Positions 1-5,856 of a stretch of DNA of 11,055 nt are shown in pieces (the first letter of the stretch is position 1; every line of letters starts with the position of its first letter). The DNA is from Candidatus Cibiobacter qucibialis (GTDB lineage: Bacteria > Bacillota > Clostridia > Oscillospirales > Ruminococcaceae): contig SAUS01000076.1 in NCBI GenBank assembly GCA_004000625.1, positions 1-11,055 of the forward strand. The letters run 5' to 3'. The notes beneath the pieces were generated by a model that was not told the origin of the DNA, did not search any database, and saw nothing but the letters and a program-made list of their open reading frames with translations. The position numbers and the translations under genes were made by a program.

Positions 1-97
1 GGCATCTGCCGCACCTCGCTCGCCGTATCGGCACTTAGAATTATGCGGTATTGCCTTATCTCTTCCTCTTCGCTTTCTCCCTGTAAATAAACCCAAT
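1..97. other. Window edge: possible gene fragment, identity unknown
   Basis: No recognisable gene. On the plus strand, frame 1 is open from base 1 to a TAA at 88-90, about 12 bases before the hairpin of a bidirectional terminator; this would suit the last 29 codons of a gene converging on gyrA. On the minus strand, an ATG at 5-3 has a good ribosome-binding site (GAGGTG, six bases upstream), so a minus-strand gene could instead begin here and run off the window. The two readings exclude each other and neither short peptide resembles a family I know. The terminator position slightly favours a convergent plus-strand gene; the ribosome-binding site favours a minus-strand start. Confidence 0.2.
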
Positions 98-144
98 AAA
101 AAGGCACAGCCCCCGGTTCTTCACCCGGCGCTGTGCCCTTTTTG
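98..144. terminator. Bidirectional intrinsic terminator downstream of gyrA
   Basis: GGCACAGC (103-110) pairs with GCTGTGCC (130-137), with an inner CCGG/CCGG pairing (113-116 with 125-128). The stem is followed by CTTTTTG on the plus strand (138-144), and the five A at 98-102 give a U tract on the minus strand. It can therefore stop gyrA transcripts (gyrA stop at 212) and also any gene arriving from the left. Confidence 0.85.
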
Positions 145-159
145 TTTATCTTATCCTGT

Positions 160-199
160 ATTAAAGTTTCTTCGGTTTCTTTTTTTCAAAGAAGGAACC
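160..199 (-). repeat. T-rich/A-rich hairpin element at gyrA 3' end, copy A
   Basis: Imperfect inverted repeat GGTT...AACC (174-199) with a T-rich left arm and an A/G-rich right arm. On the plus strand it is preceded by ATTAAAGTTTCTTC (160-173). It is the least perfect of three related elements, the others being at the 3' ends of gyrB and recF. In gene direction it lies 13 bases after the gyrA stop codon and ahead of the stronger GC-rich terminator. It may be an auxiliary terminator, an RNA 3'-end stabiliser or a dispersed repeat. Confidence 0.5.
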
Positions 200-211
200 T
201 CGTCACTCCAA

Positions 212-2797
212 TTATTCTTCGTCCTCGCCCTCAGTGTCCGGTGCGGCGGCCTCAGCAGCCTCTTCGGCGGCTTCGGCTGCGGCAATGGCTTCCAGCTCTT
301 CAGGGGTCGGGTCAGTCTCGCCATCATCCTCCGGCTTGGCTGTTTCGGCGGTGGCATCGCGGTCCACGCGGGCCAGCACGGCTACCTTGTCCTCTCCAAT
401 CAGGCGCATCACGCGCACGCCGCTGCCATAGCGGGACTGCACGTTGATGTCATTGGCGTGCATGCGGATCAGAATACCGTCCTGGCTGATGAGGATCAGG
501 TCATCGGTGTCATCCACAATCTTGATGCCTGCCACACCGCCGCGGGTGTAGTTGCGGATGCCCAGACCACCGCGCTTGGTAATGCGGTAGTCATCAATCA
601 GGCTGCGGCGGCCTTTGCCGTCCTCGGTGACGGTCAGCACGGTTGCGCCGGGGCGGCAGACGCCCACGCCCACAACATAGTCACCATCACGCAGCTTGAT
701 GACGCGCACACCATGGCCTGTGCGGCCCATAGCGCGCGCTCCAGCCTCGCTGAAATGGATGGCGGCACCATCATGAGTGGCCACGATCAGCTCGTCCTCG
801 CCGCCTGTCAGGTGGCACCAGACAAGGGCATCGTCCTCGTTCAGCGCAATGGCGTTCAGGCCGCCCTTGCGGATGTTGCGGAACTGGGAAAGCGGCGTGC
901 GCTTGATCAGGCCCTGCCGCGTTACCATCGTGATGTAGCTGGCATCCTCGTCCATGTTGGCGGGCTGGCGCATCATGATGGTAACTTTCTCGCCCTCCTG
1001 CAGCTGCAGCAGGTTGGCAATGTGGCTGCCCTTGGCGGTGCGGCTGCCCTCGGCTACCTGGTAGCCTTTCAGGCGGTACACACGGCCCTTGTCCGTCATG
1101 AACAGCATGTAGTCATGCGTGGATCCAACAAACAGTTCCTCGGTAAAGTCATTGTCTTTCTGGGTCATGCCGGCCACACCGCGGCCGCCGCGGTTCTGGG
1201 CACTGTAGGTGTCCACCGCCGTGCGCTTGATGTAACCTTCATGGGTCAGGGTAAAGACGCAGGTCTCTTCGGGGATCAGGTCCTCAATGTCCACTTCTCC
1301 GGAAACCGCCTCAATGGAGGTGCGGCGGTCGTCACCGTACTTGTCGGCCAGAGCCGTCAGGTCGGTCTTGACGATCTCCATGGTGTGGGCGTCGTTGGAC
1401 AGGATATCCTTGTAATTTTCAATGCTGGCGCGCAGCTGGCCCAACTCCTCGTCGATCTTGAGGATTTCCAGGCCTGCGAGACGTCCCAGCTGCAGTTTTA
1501 CGATAGCATCGGCCTGCGGGTCGTCGAAGCCGAAACGCTCCATAATGGCCGCCTTTGCCTCTGCAAAGCCGCCCTTGCAGGCGCGGATGGTGGCGATGAT
1601 CTCATCCACAATATCCACAGCCTTGCGCAGACCTTCCAGGATGTGCTCGCGGTCCTGGGCTTTTTTCAGCTCATACGCCGTGCGGCGGCGGATGACCTGG
1701 AACTGGAAGTCCAGATAGCGCTGCATCATGGTCTTCAGGCTCATGATCTTGGGCACGCCGTCATCCAGCGCCAGCATGATTACACCCACGGTGTCCTGCA
1801 GCTGGGTGTAGCGGTAGAGCTGGTTCAGCACTACCTGCGGGTTGGCGTCCTTCTTGATCTCGACCAGGATCTTCATGCCGGTGCGGCTGGAGGACAGGTC
1901 GTTCAGGTCGCTGATGCCCTCAATGCGCTTATCTTTGACCAGGTCGCCGATGGATTCCAGCAGGCGGGTCTTGTTGACCATGTAGGGGATCTCGGTGATC
2001 ACAATCTCATACCGGCCGTTCTTCTTCTCCACGATCTCGGCACGGCCACGCAGGGTGATCTTGCCGCGGCCTGTGGCATATGCCGCACGGATGCCGCTGC
2101 GTCCCATAATCACGCCGCCGGTGGGGAAATCGGGTCCCTTGATGTGCTCCATCAGGCCCGCCAGATCAATTTCCGGGTCATCAATCAGGGCAATCATGCC
2201 GCTGACGACTTCGCGCAGATTGTGCGGCGGGATGTTGGTGGCCATGCCGACCGCAATGCCCTGGCTGCCGTTGACCAGCAGGTTGGGGAACCGACTGGGC
2301 AGCATGTGGGGTTCCTTCTTGGTTTCGTCAAAGTTCGGGTCCCAGTCAATGGTATCCTTATCAATATCCGTCAGCATTTCGCATGCAATTTTGGACATGC
2401 GGGCTTCGGTATAACGGTAAGCAGCCGGGGGGTCGCCATCCACGGAACCAAAGTTGCCCTGGCCGTCAACCAGCGGATAACGCAGGCTGAAATCCTGTGC
2501 CAGACGCACCATCGCGTCATACACACTGGCGTCGCCGTGGGGGTGGTAAGCACCCAGCACAGCACCAACCGTATCCGCAGACTTGCGGTACGGGTGGCTG
2601 GGGTCGTTGCCGCGCTCGTGCATCGTGTACAGGATGCGGCGGTGTACGGGCTTCAGGCCATCGCGCACATCCGGCAAGGCACGGGATACGATAACGGACA
2701 TGGAATAATCCAAAAATGCCGTTTCAATCTCCTGCTTGACATCGCGCACAATGACCTTCGTGCCCGAACCGGGCACCATGATAACATTTTCTTCCAT
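212..2797 (-). CDS. gyrA: DNA gyrase subunit A
   Basis: 861-residue A subunit of the A2B2 type II topoisomerase that introduces negative supercoils using ATP; it breaks and rejoins the DNA. The N-terminal winged-helix/tower domain covers roughly residues 30-500. The catalytic tyrosine is Tyr129 in AAYRYTE, with the quinolone-resistance region YHPHGDASVYD at 84-94. The beta-pinwheel DNA-wrapping domain is about residues 505-810, with a GyrA box QNRGGRG at 534-540, which marks it as gyrase rather than topoisomerase IV ParC. Residues 811-861 form an acidic Ala/Glu-rich tail. Length matches the family (about 820-880). The ATG at 2797 follows AAGGTGA with suitable spacing. It lies 327 bp beyond gyrB, so it may have its own promoter, although I could not identify a convincing one. 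Position 90 (E. coli 83) is Ala, not Ser or Thr. Confidence 0.98.
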   Translation of the reverse strand: MEENVIMVPGSGTKVIVRDVKQEIETAFLDYSMSVIVSRALPDVRDGLKPVHRRILYTMHERGNDPSHPYRKSADTVGAVLGAYHPHGDASVYDAMVRLAQDFSLRYPLVDGQGNFGSVDGDPPAAYRYTEARMSKIACEMLTDIDKDTIDWDPNFDETKKEPHMLPSRFPNLLVNGSQGIAVGMATNIPPHNLREVVSGMIALIDDPEIDLAGLMEHIKGPDFPTGGVIMGRSGIRAAYATGRGKITLRGRAEIVEKKNGRYEIVITEIPYMVNKTRLLESIGDLVKDKRIEGISDLNDLSSSRTGMKILVEIKKDANPQVVLNQLYRYTQLQDTVGVIMLALDDGVPKIMSLKTMMQRYLDFQFQVIRRRTAYELKKAQDREHILEGLRKAVDIVDEIIATIRACKGGFAEAKAAIMERFGFDDPQADAIVKLQLGRLAGLEILKIDEELGQLRASIENYKDILSNDAHTMEIVKTDLTALADKYGDDRRTSIEAVSGEVDIEDLIPEETCVFTLTHEGYIKRTAVDTYSAQNRGGRGVAGMTQKDNDFTEELFVGSTHDYMLFMTDKGRVYRLKGYQVAEGSRTAKGSHIANLLQLQEGEKVTIMMRQPANMDEDASYITMVTRQGLIKRTPLSQFRNIRKGGLNAIALNEDDALVWCHLTGGEDELIVATHDGAAIHFSEAGARAMGRTGHGVRVIKLRDGDYVVGVGVCRPGATVLTVTEDGKGRRSLIDDYRITKRGGLGIRNYTRGGVAGIKIVDDTDDLILISQDGILIRMHANDINVQSRYGSGVRVMRLIGEDKVAVLARVDRDATAETAKPEDDGETDPTPEELEAIAAAEAAEEAAEAAAPDTEGEDEE

Positions 2798-2956
2798 TCA
2801 ACTCACCTTTCGGATTGTTTCAAAGCCCTTTTGCAAAAGCTTCACCGAAAATCTTCACTCTATCATCAAAATATCAAAAACAAAATTCATCAGCGTCTGG
2901 CGGCAGCGGAAATTTCCACCGTAATCCGGGGTGGTAATAGATTGCCCACACGCAGC

Positions 2957-3027
2957 GGGCGCACAATGTGCGCCCCTACAGGGGCCGCCATTCGCCCTGC
3001 CCCGTAGGGAACGGTCTTGACCGTTCC
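2957..3027. repeat. REP/REPIN-like inverted pair of GTAG palindromes
   Basis: Left palindrome GGGCGCACAATGTGCGCCC (2957-2975) is followed by CTAC (2976-2979); read on the minus strand this is GTAG followed by a palindrome. Right palindrome GGAACGGTCTTGACCGTTCC (3008-3027) is preceded by GTAG (3004-3007). The two units face away from each other, and the spacer arms CCCTACAGGGGC and GCCCCGTAGGG are themselves nearly inverted, so the whole can fold as a large cruciform or hairpin. A GTAG/GGAG tetranucleotide 5' of a short palindrome is the known hallmark of REP elements moved by RAYT transposases. That this is one is inferred from structure; copy number elsewhere cannot be seen here. Confidence 0.65.
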
Positions 3028-3045
3028 AAAACCTGCGGGCTTTTT
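3001..3045 (+). terminator. Terminator-like fold overlapping the REP-like unit
   Basis: On the plus strand CCCGTAGG (3001-3008) can pair with CCTGCGGG (3032-3039, one G-U pair), enclosing the inner GAACGGTC/GACCGTTC hairpin, followed directly by CTTTTTG. This resembles an intrinsic terminator, but no plus-strand gene precedes it, so it may only be a by-product of the repeat or block antisense transcription. Confidence 0.35.
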
Positions 3046-3080
3046 GCTCCCTCTCCCCTGCCGCCTTTTCTTTAACCCAA

Positions 3081-3119
3081 ATGATTAAAGTTTTTTGCCA
3101 GGCTTTTTTCAAAAAAGCC
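3081..3119 (-). repeat. T6-C-A6 hairpin element at gyrB 3' end, copy B
   Basis: GGCTTTTTTCAAAAAAGCC (3101-3119) is a perfect 9-bp stem around one base, five bases after the gyrB stop codon. On the plus strand it is preceded by ATGATTAAAGTTTTTTG (3081-3097), nearly identical to the flank of the recF copy. In gene direction the stem is followed by a short GC linker and then AAAAAACTTTAATCAT, so it lacks a classical U tract. It probably forms the 3' end of the gyrB message; the mechanism is uncertain. Confidence 0.65.
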
Positions 3120-3124
3120 GCGAA

Positions 3125-5095
3125 TCAAACGTCCAGACGTGCATACTTGGCGTTGCGCTCAATGAACTCCTTGCGGGGTTCCACCTGCTCGCCCATCAGG
3201 ATGCTGAACGCCTCGTCGGCGCGCTCGGCATCTTCGATCTTGATCTGCACGATCACGCGGTTATCAGGGTTCATGGTGGTTTCCCACAGCTGGTCGGGGT
3301 TCATCTCACCAAGGCCTTTGTAGCGGTTCACCTTGGCGCCCGGCATCTCAGCCGAAAGCTGCTTCATTTCGTCTTCGTTGTACGCATACTTGACGGTGCT
3401 GCCCTTTTGCAGCTTGAACAGCGGCGGCTGTGCCACATACACATACCCGTGTTCAATCAGCGGCCGCATGTAACGGAAGAAGAAGGTCAGCATCAGGGTA
3501 CAGATGTGGGAGCCGTCAACGTCAGCATCAGCCATGATAAAGATTTTGTGGTACCGCACCTTGTTGATGTCAAATTCATCGCCAATTCCCGTGCCCAGTG
3601 CCGTCACAACCGGCATCAGCTTGTCGTTGCCGTAAATGCGGTCGGCGCGGGCTTTTTCCACGTTCAGCATCTTGCCCCACAGCGGCAGGATTGCCTGGAT
3701 GTTGGAATCACGCCCCTGCTTGGCAGAGCCGCCAGCAGAGTCACCCTCGACGATGAAGATTTCGGTCTTGGCGGGGTCATTCTCGTGGCAGTCTGCCAGT
3801 TTGCCCGGCATACGGTTGCTTTCCAGCGCACTCTTGCGGCGCACCAGGTCGCGGGCCTTTTTGGCTGCGGCACGGGCGCGGGCTGCCTGGGTCACCTTTT
3901 CAAACACAGCCTTGGCAACAGCAGGGTTTTCTTCCAAAAATTCGCTGAGCTTGTTGTACACAATGTTGGAAACCAGCGTCTTGATGTAGGTGTTGCCCAG
4001 CTTGGCTTTGGTCTGGCCCTCAAACTGCGCTTCCTGCAGCTTGACGGAAACAACGGCGATCATGCCTTCGCGCACATCGCTGCCCTGCCAGTTTTCATCC
4101 TTTTCCTTCAGGTAGCCCTTGGCACGGCCAAATTCGTTAAACACGCGGGTCAGCGCGGTTTTCAGGCCTTCCTCGTGGGTGCCGCCCTCCGGGGTGTGCA
4201 CGTTGTTGGCAAAAGAAAGGATCAGCTCGTTGTAGCTGTCGCAGTACTGCAAAGCAACTTCGGCCACAGCGCCGTTGGCTTCGCCTTTCATATAGATGAC
4301 CTGCGGGTGCAGCGGGGTCAGGTCGCGCTTTTCATGCAGATACTGCACAAAGCTGCGCACGCCACCCTCATAGCACATGGATTCCTGCGGCGGTACACCG
4401 TCGTTTTTCTCAATGCTTTCGGGGCGCTCATCCGTCAGGGTAATGCGCACACCGGCGTTCAGGAAGCTTTCTTCCCGCAGGCGCTTGAGCAGGATCTCAT
4501 AATCGTATTCGGTGGTTTCGGTGAACATTTCCGGGTCTGGCTTAAAAGTAACGGTGGTACCCGTAGATGCCGCCACACCGATCTTTTTCAGGTCTCCATC
4601 CGGTTTTCCGCGCTTGAAACTCTGCTCGTACTCGGCGTCGTCACGGCGCACATGCACAACCAGCCATTCGCTCAGCGCGTTTACAACGCTGGCGCCGACG
4701 CCGTGCAGACCGCCAGCCACTTTGTAGCCGGAATCCTCGCCGCCAAACTTGCCGCCGGCATGCAACACGGTATACACGACCGTGACAGCCGGGATGCCCA
4801 GTTTGGGCTGGATATCCACCGGGATACCGCGGCCGTTATCACTGACTTCAATGATATTGCCCGGCTTGATGGTCACTTCAATATGGGTGCAGTACCCGGC
4901 CAGAGCTTCATCGATGGAGTTATCCACGATTTCATAAACCAGATGATGCAGACCGGAAGGGCCTGTGGAACCGATATACATGCCGGGGCGCTTGCGCACA
5001 GCTTCCAGCCCTTCCAGGACCTGGATCTGCGCGCCGCCGTACTCATGGTCGGTCGCCGTTTCGCGGTTGGTTTCGGTGATGATTTCTTCTGACAT
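3125..5095 (-). CDS. gyrB: DNA gyrase subunit B
   Basis: 656-residue ATPase subunit of DNA gyrase, working with GyrA from the neighbouring gene. The GHKL ATPase domain spans about residues 20-230: EIVDNSIDEA (55-64) carries the catalytic Glu and Mg-binding Asn, DNGRGIP (86-92) the nucleotide-binding Asp, and GGLHGVGASVVNA (128-140) the ATP lid. The transducer domain follows. The TOPRIM domain has EGDSAGGSAKQGRD (450-463) and DADVDGSHI (523-531), which supply the acidic metal ligands, then RYKGLGEMN (591-599). The C-terminus ends in the usual IERNAKYARLDV. The ATG at 5095 is chosen because GGGAGGAA (5108-5101) lies seven bases upstream; an in-frame ATG at 5110 would place this ribosome-binding site inside the gene. 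Length is normal for the family. Confidence 0.98.
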   Translation of the reverse strand: MSEEIITETNRETATDHEYGGAQIQVLEGLEAVRKRPGMYIGSTGPSGLHHLVYEIVDNSIDEALAGYCTHIEVTIKPGNIIEVSDNGRGIPVDIQPKLGIPAVTVVYTVLHAGGKFGGEDSGYKVAGGLHGVGASVVNALSEWLVVHVRRDDAEYEQSFKRGKPDGDLKKIGVAASTGTTVTFKPDPEMFTETTEYDYEILLKRLREESFLNAGVRITLTDERPESIEKNDGVPPQESMCYEGGVRSFVQYLHEKRDLTPLHPQVIYMKGEANGAVAEVALQYCDSYNELILSFANNVHTPEGGTHEEGLKTALTRVFNEFGRAKGYLKEKDENWQGSDVREGMIAVVSVKLQEAQFEGQTKAKLGNTYIKTLVSNIVYNKLSEFLEENPAVAKAVFEKVTQAARARAAAKKARDLVRRKSALESNRMPGKLADCHENDPAKTEIFIVEGDSAGGSAKQGRDSNIQAILPLWGKMLNVEKARADRIYGNDKLMPVVTALGTGIGDEFDINKVRYHKIFIMADADVDGSHICTLMLTFFFRYMRPLIEHGYVYVAQPPLFKLQKGSTVKYAYNEDEMKQLSAEMPGAKVNRYKGLGEMNPDQLWETTMNPDNRVIVQIKIEDAERADEAFSILMGEQVEPRKEFIERNAKYARLDV

Positions 5096-5224
5096 GAACT
5101 TTCCTCCCATTTCTTACGAGGTGCGGGGATTTCGGCAGTTTTTTTCAAAAACTTAAACCGGCATTTCTGCCGTTATCAGGGTAAAACCTGCCCTTTGGTA
5201 TATCTGGGGTGCATTTTTGTATCT
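5096..5224 (-). promoter_or_regulatory. gyrB 5' leader with alternative stems
   Basis: If transcription starts just after the TATAAT at 5236-5231, gyrB has a leader of about 130 nt. In RNA order, CGGCAG (5172-5167) can pair either locally, as CGGCA-GAAA-TGCCG (5172-5159), or with the distant CTGCCG (5138-5133) across an AGTTTTT/AAAAACT hairpin (centred on 5146). The two pairings exclude each other. This resembles a two-state leader but has no U-tract terminator, and I recognise no riboswitch class. The strong ribosome-binding site (5108-5101) lies outside both stems. Confidence 0.35.
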
Positions 5225-5230
5225 GTAAAA

Positions 5231-5259
5231 ATTATAGACGCTTTTTTGTCCGCCTAACG
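5231..5259 (-). promoter_or_regulatory. Candidate gyrB promoter (-10 only)
   Basis: A perfect TATAAT reads on the minus strand at 5236-5231, 37 bases after the remB stop codon. At 17-base spacing the -35 hexamer would be CGTTAG (5259-5254), a poor match to TTGACA. Some gyrase promoters are tuned by supercoiling and have suboptimal elements, but that is only a possible explanation. gyrB may also be reached by read-through from remB, since I see no terminator between them. Confidence 0.45.
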
Positions 5260-5272
5260 TTTTTCTGCAGTT

Positions 5273-5545
5273 TTACTGCCCCATATCAAACTTTGCCGCG
5301 CGGTTGCGGATGGCGGCGGTGGATATCTGGGTAATATAAACCGTATCATCGGGGAAATCTGTCAGGACAAAGCTTTTTGGCATACTGCCGCTCACATCCA
5401 CAACAGCCCCTTCCTGCTGGGCATGCCGCAGGAATTCATCGGTGATCTTTGCCTTCTGGCCCGCATCGGTTGCGGTATCCAGGTCAAACACCCCGATGAC
5501 GTCCCGCGTATTTACGATAAAATCCTGACCTAAGTGAAGATACAT
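5273..5545 (-). CDS. remB: DUF370 / RemA-RemB family regulatory protein
   Basis: 90-residue protein starting MYLHLGQDFIVNTRDVIGVF and containing PKSFVLTDF and VYITQISTAAIRNRA, the layout of the DUF370 family. In B. subtilis the recF-gyrB neighbour YaaB/RemB is of this family, and its paralogue RemA is a DNA-binding activator of biofilm matrix genes. Identical placement between recF and gyrB supports the RemB assignment. It is slightly longer than RemB (about 81 residues), owing to a longer loop near residues 26-45. The ATG at 5545 is chosen because it begins the family's conserved N-terminus; there is no Shine-Dalgarno sequence, and a heptamer repeat array occupies that position. A TTG 48 bases upstream is in frame but also lacks a ribosome-binding site. 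Targets in this organism are unknown. Confidence 0.85.
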   Translation of the reverse strand: MYLHLGQDFIVNTRDVIGVFDLDTATDAGQKAKITDEFLRHAQQEGAVVDVSGSMPKSFVLTDFPDDTVYITQISTAAIRNRAAKFDMGQ

Positions 5546-5549
5546 GATA

Positions 5550-5577
5550 ATTAGTAATGAGAAATTAGCAATTAGGA
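5550..5577. repeat. Tandem heptamer array ATTAGNA x4 upstream of remB
   Basis: Four contiguous heptamers on the plus strand: ATTAGTA, ATGAGAA, ATTAGCA, ATTAGGA. The second copy is diverged; the others differ only at position six. On the minus strand this reads as repeats of TNCTAAT ending four bases before the remB ATG, exactly where a ribosome-binding site should be. It is extremely AT-rich, unlike the flanking genes. It resembles short heptanucleotide tandem repeats found between genes in several bacterial groups, but could also be an AT-rich unstructured translation-initiation region. Confidence 0.7.
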
Positions 5578-5788
5578 ATCGGAGACAGAACAAACTGCCG
5601 GGTTTGTCTTTTGGGGATCACGGTTCAGGAATGGGATGGCACTCTACGCCGCCCTTTGGTCGTCTCAAAATTTAGAAATTTTATTTCCGCATCACGTCAA
5701 TTTTTGCAATGTTTTCATTTTAAACTTTGCATTCATCAGCGCTTATTTTAAGACTGCGTTTTACTTTTAGTTCTCTATTATTATAAAG

Positions 5789-5833
5789 ATGATTAAAAGT
5801 TTTTTCCGGTTCCCTTTTTTCAAAAAAGGGAAC
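5789..5833 (-). repeat. T6-C-A6 hairpin element at recF 3' end, copy C
   Basis: GTTCCCTTTTTT (5809-5820) and AAAAAAGGGAAC (5822-5833) form a perfect 12-bp stem around a single C. On the plus strand it is preceded by ATGATTAAAAGTTTTTTCC (5789-5807), almost the same flank as the gyrB copy. It lies 23 bases after the recF stop codon and is the likely 3' end of the dnaN-yaaA-recF message, although in gene direction the stem is followed by A-rich rather than U-rich sequence. Confidence 0.7.
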
Positions 5834-5856
5834 AAAATCCCCCGTAAAGCAAAACC

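Larger units (their letters stand above)
2798..3124. other. gyrB-gyrA intergenic region, non-coding
   Basis: This 327-bp gap holds, in gene direction, the hairpin repeat after gyrB, a pyrimidine-rich stretch on the plus strand, a REPIN-like double palindrome (2957-3027), an AT-rich stretch (about 2820-2910), and the gyrA ribosome-binding site. A 12-bp palindrome CTTTTTGCAAAAG-type sequence, exactly CTTTTGCAAAAG, sits at 2828-2839 in the likely gyrA leader. An 85-codon minus-strand frame spans part of the gap but resembles no protein I know and crosses the palindromes, so I treat the region as non-coding. I found no -35/-10 pair good enough to call a gyrA promoter. Confidence 0.7.
5546..5856. 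other. recF-remB intergenic region, non-coding and AT-rich
   Basis: This 311-bp gap holds a hairpin repeat after recF (5789-5833), an isolated minus-strand TATAAT (5785-5780) without a fitting -35, a minus-strand TTGACG (5702-5697) without a clear -10, an ACAAAC/GTTTGT inverted repeat (5590-5595 with 5602-5607), and the heptamer array next to remB. A remB promoter very probably lies here, since recF ends with a hairpin, but I cannot fix its position. No open frame looks like a gene. Confidence 0.6.

Noticed and set aside
458..3007. 849-codon open frame on the plus strand opposite gyrA
   Set aside because: It is antisense to a full-length gyrA with all catalytic motifs. The protein has no recognisable family and the frame is open because of third-position GC bias.
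2855..3112. 85-codon minus-strand frame between gyrB and gyrA
   Set aside because: Runs through the palindromic repeat and resembles no known protein.
4920..4928. TTATCCACG DnaA-box-like sequence inside gyrB
   Set aside because: It encodes part of the conserved EIVDNS motif, so the match is explained by coding constraint.
3095..5092. 665-codon open frame on the plus strand opposite gyrB
   Set aside because: Antisense shadow of gyrB; composition rich in His, Gln, Ala and Val with no recognisable domain and no ribosome-binding site.
5600..5665. 5S rRNA-like phrase on the minus strand (CCCATTCCTGAACCGTG)
   Set aside because: Resembles the CCCATTCCGAACACGG part of 5S rRNA over a short stretch only; the rest of the 5S sequence and its closing helix are absent.
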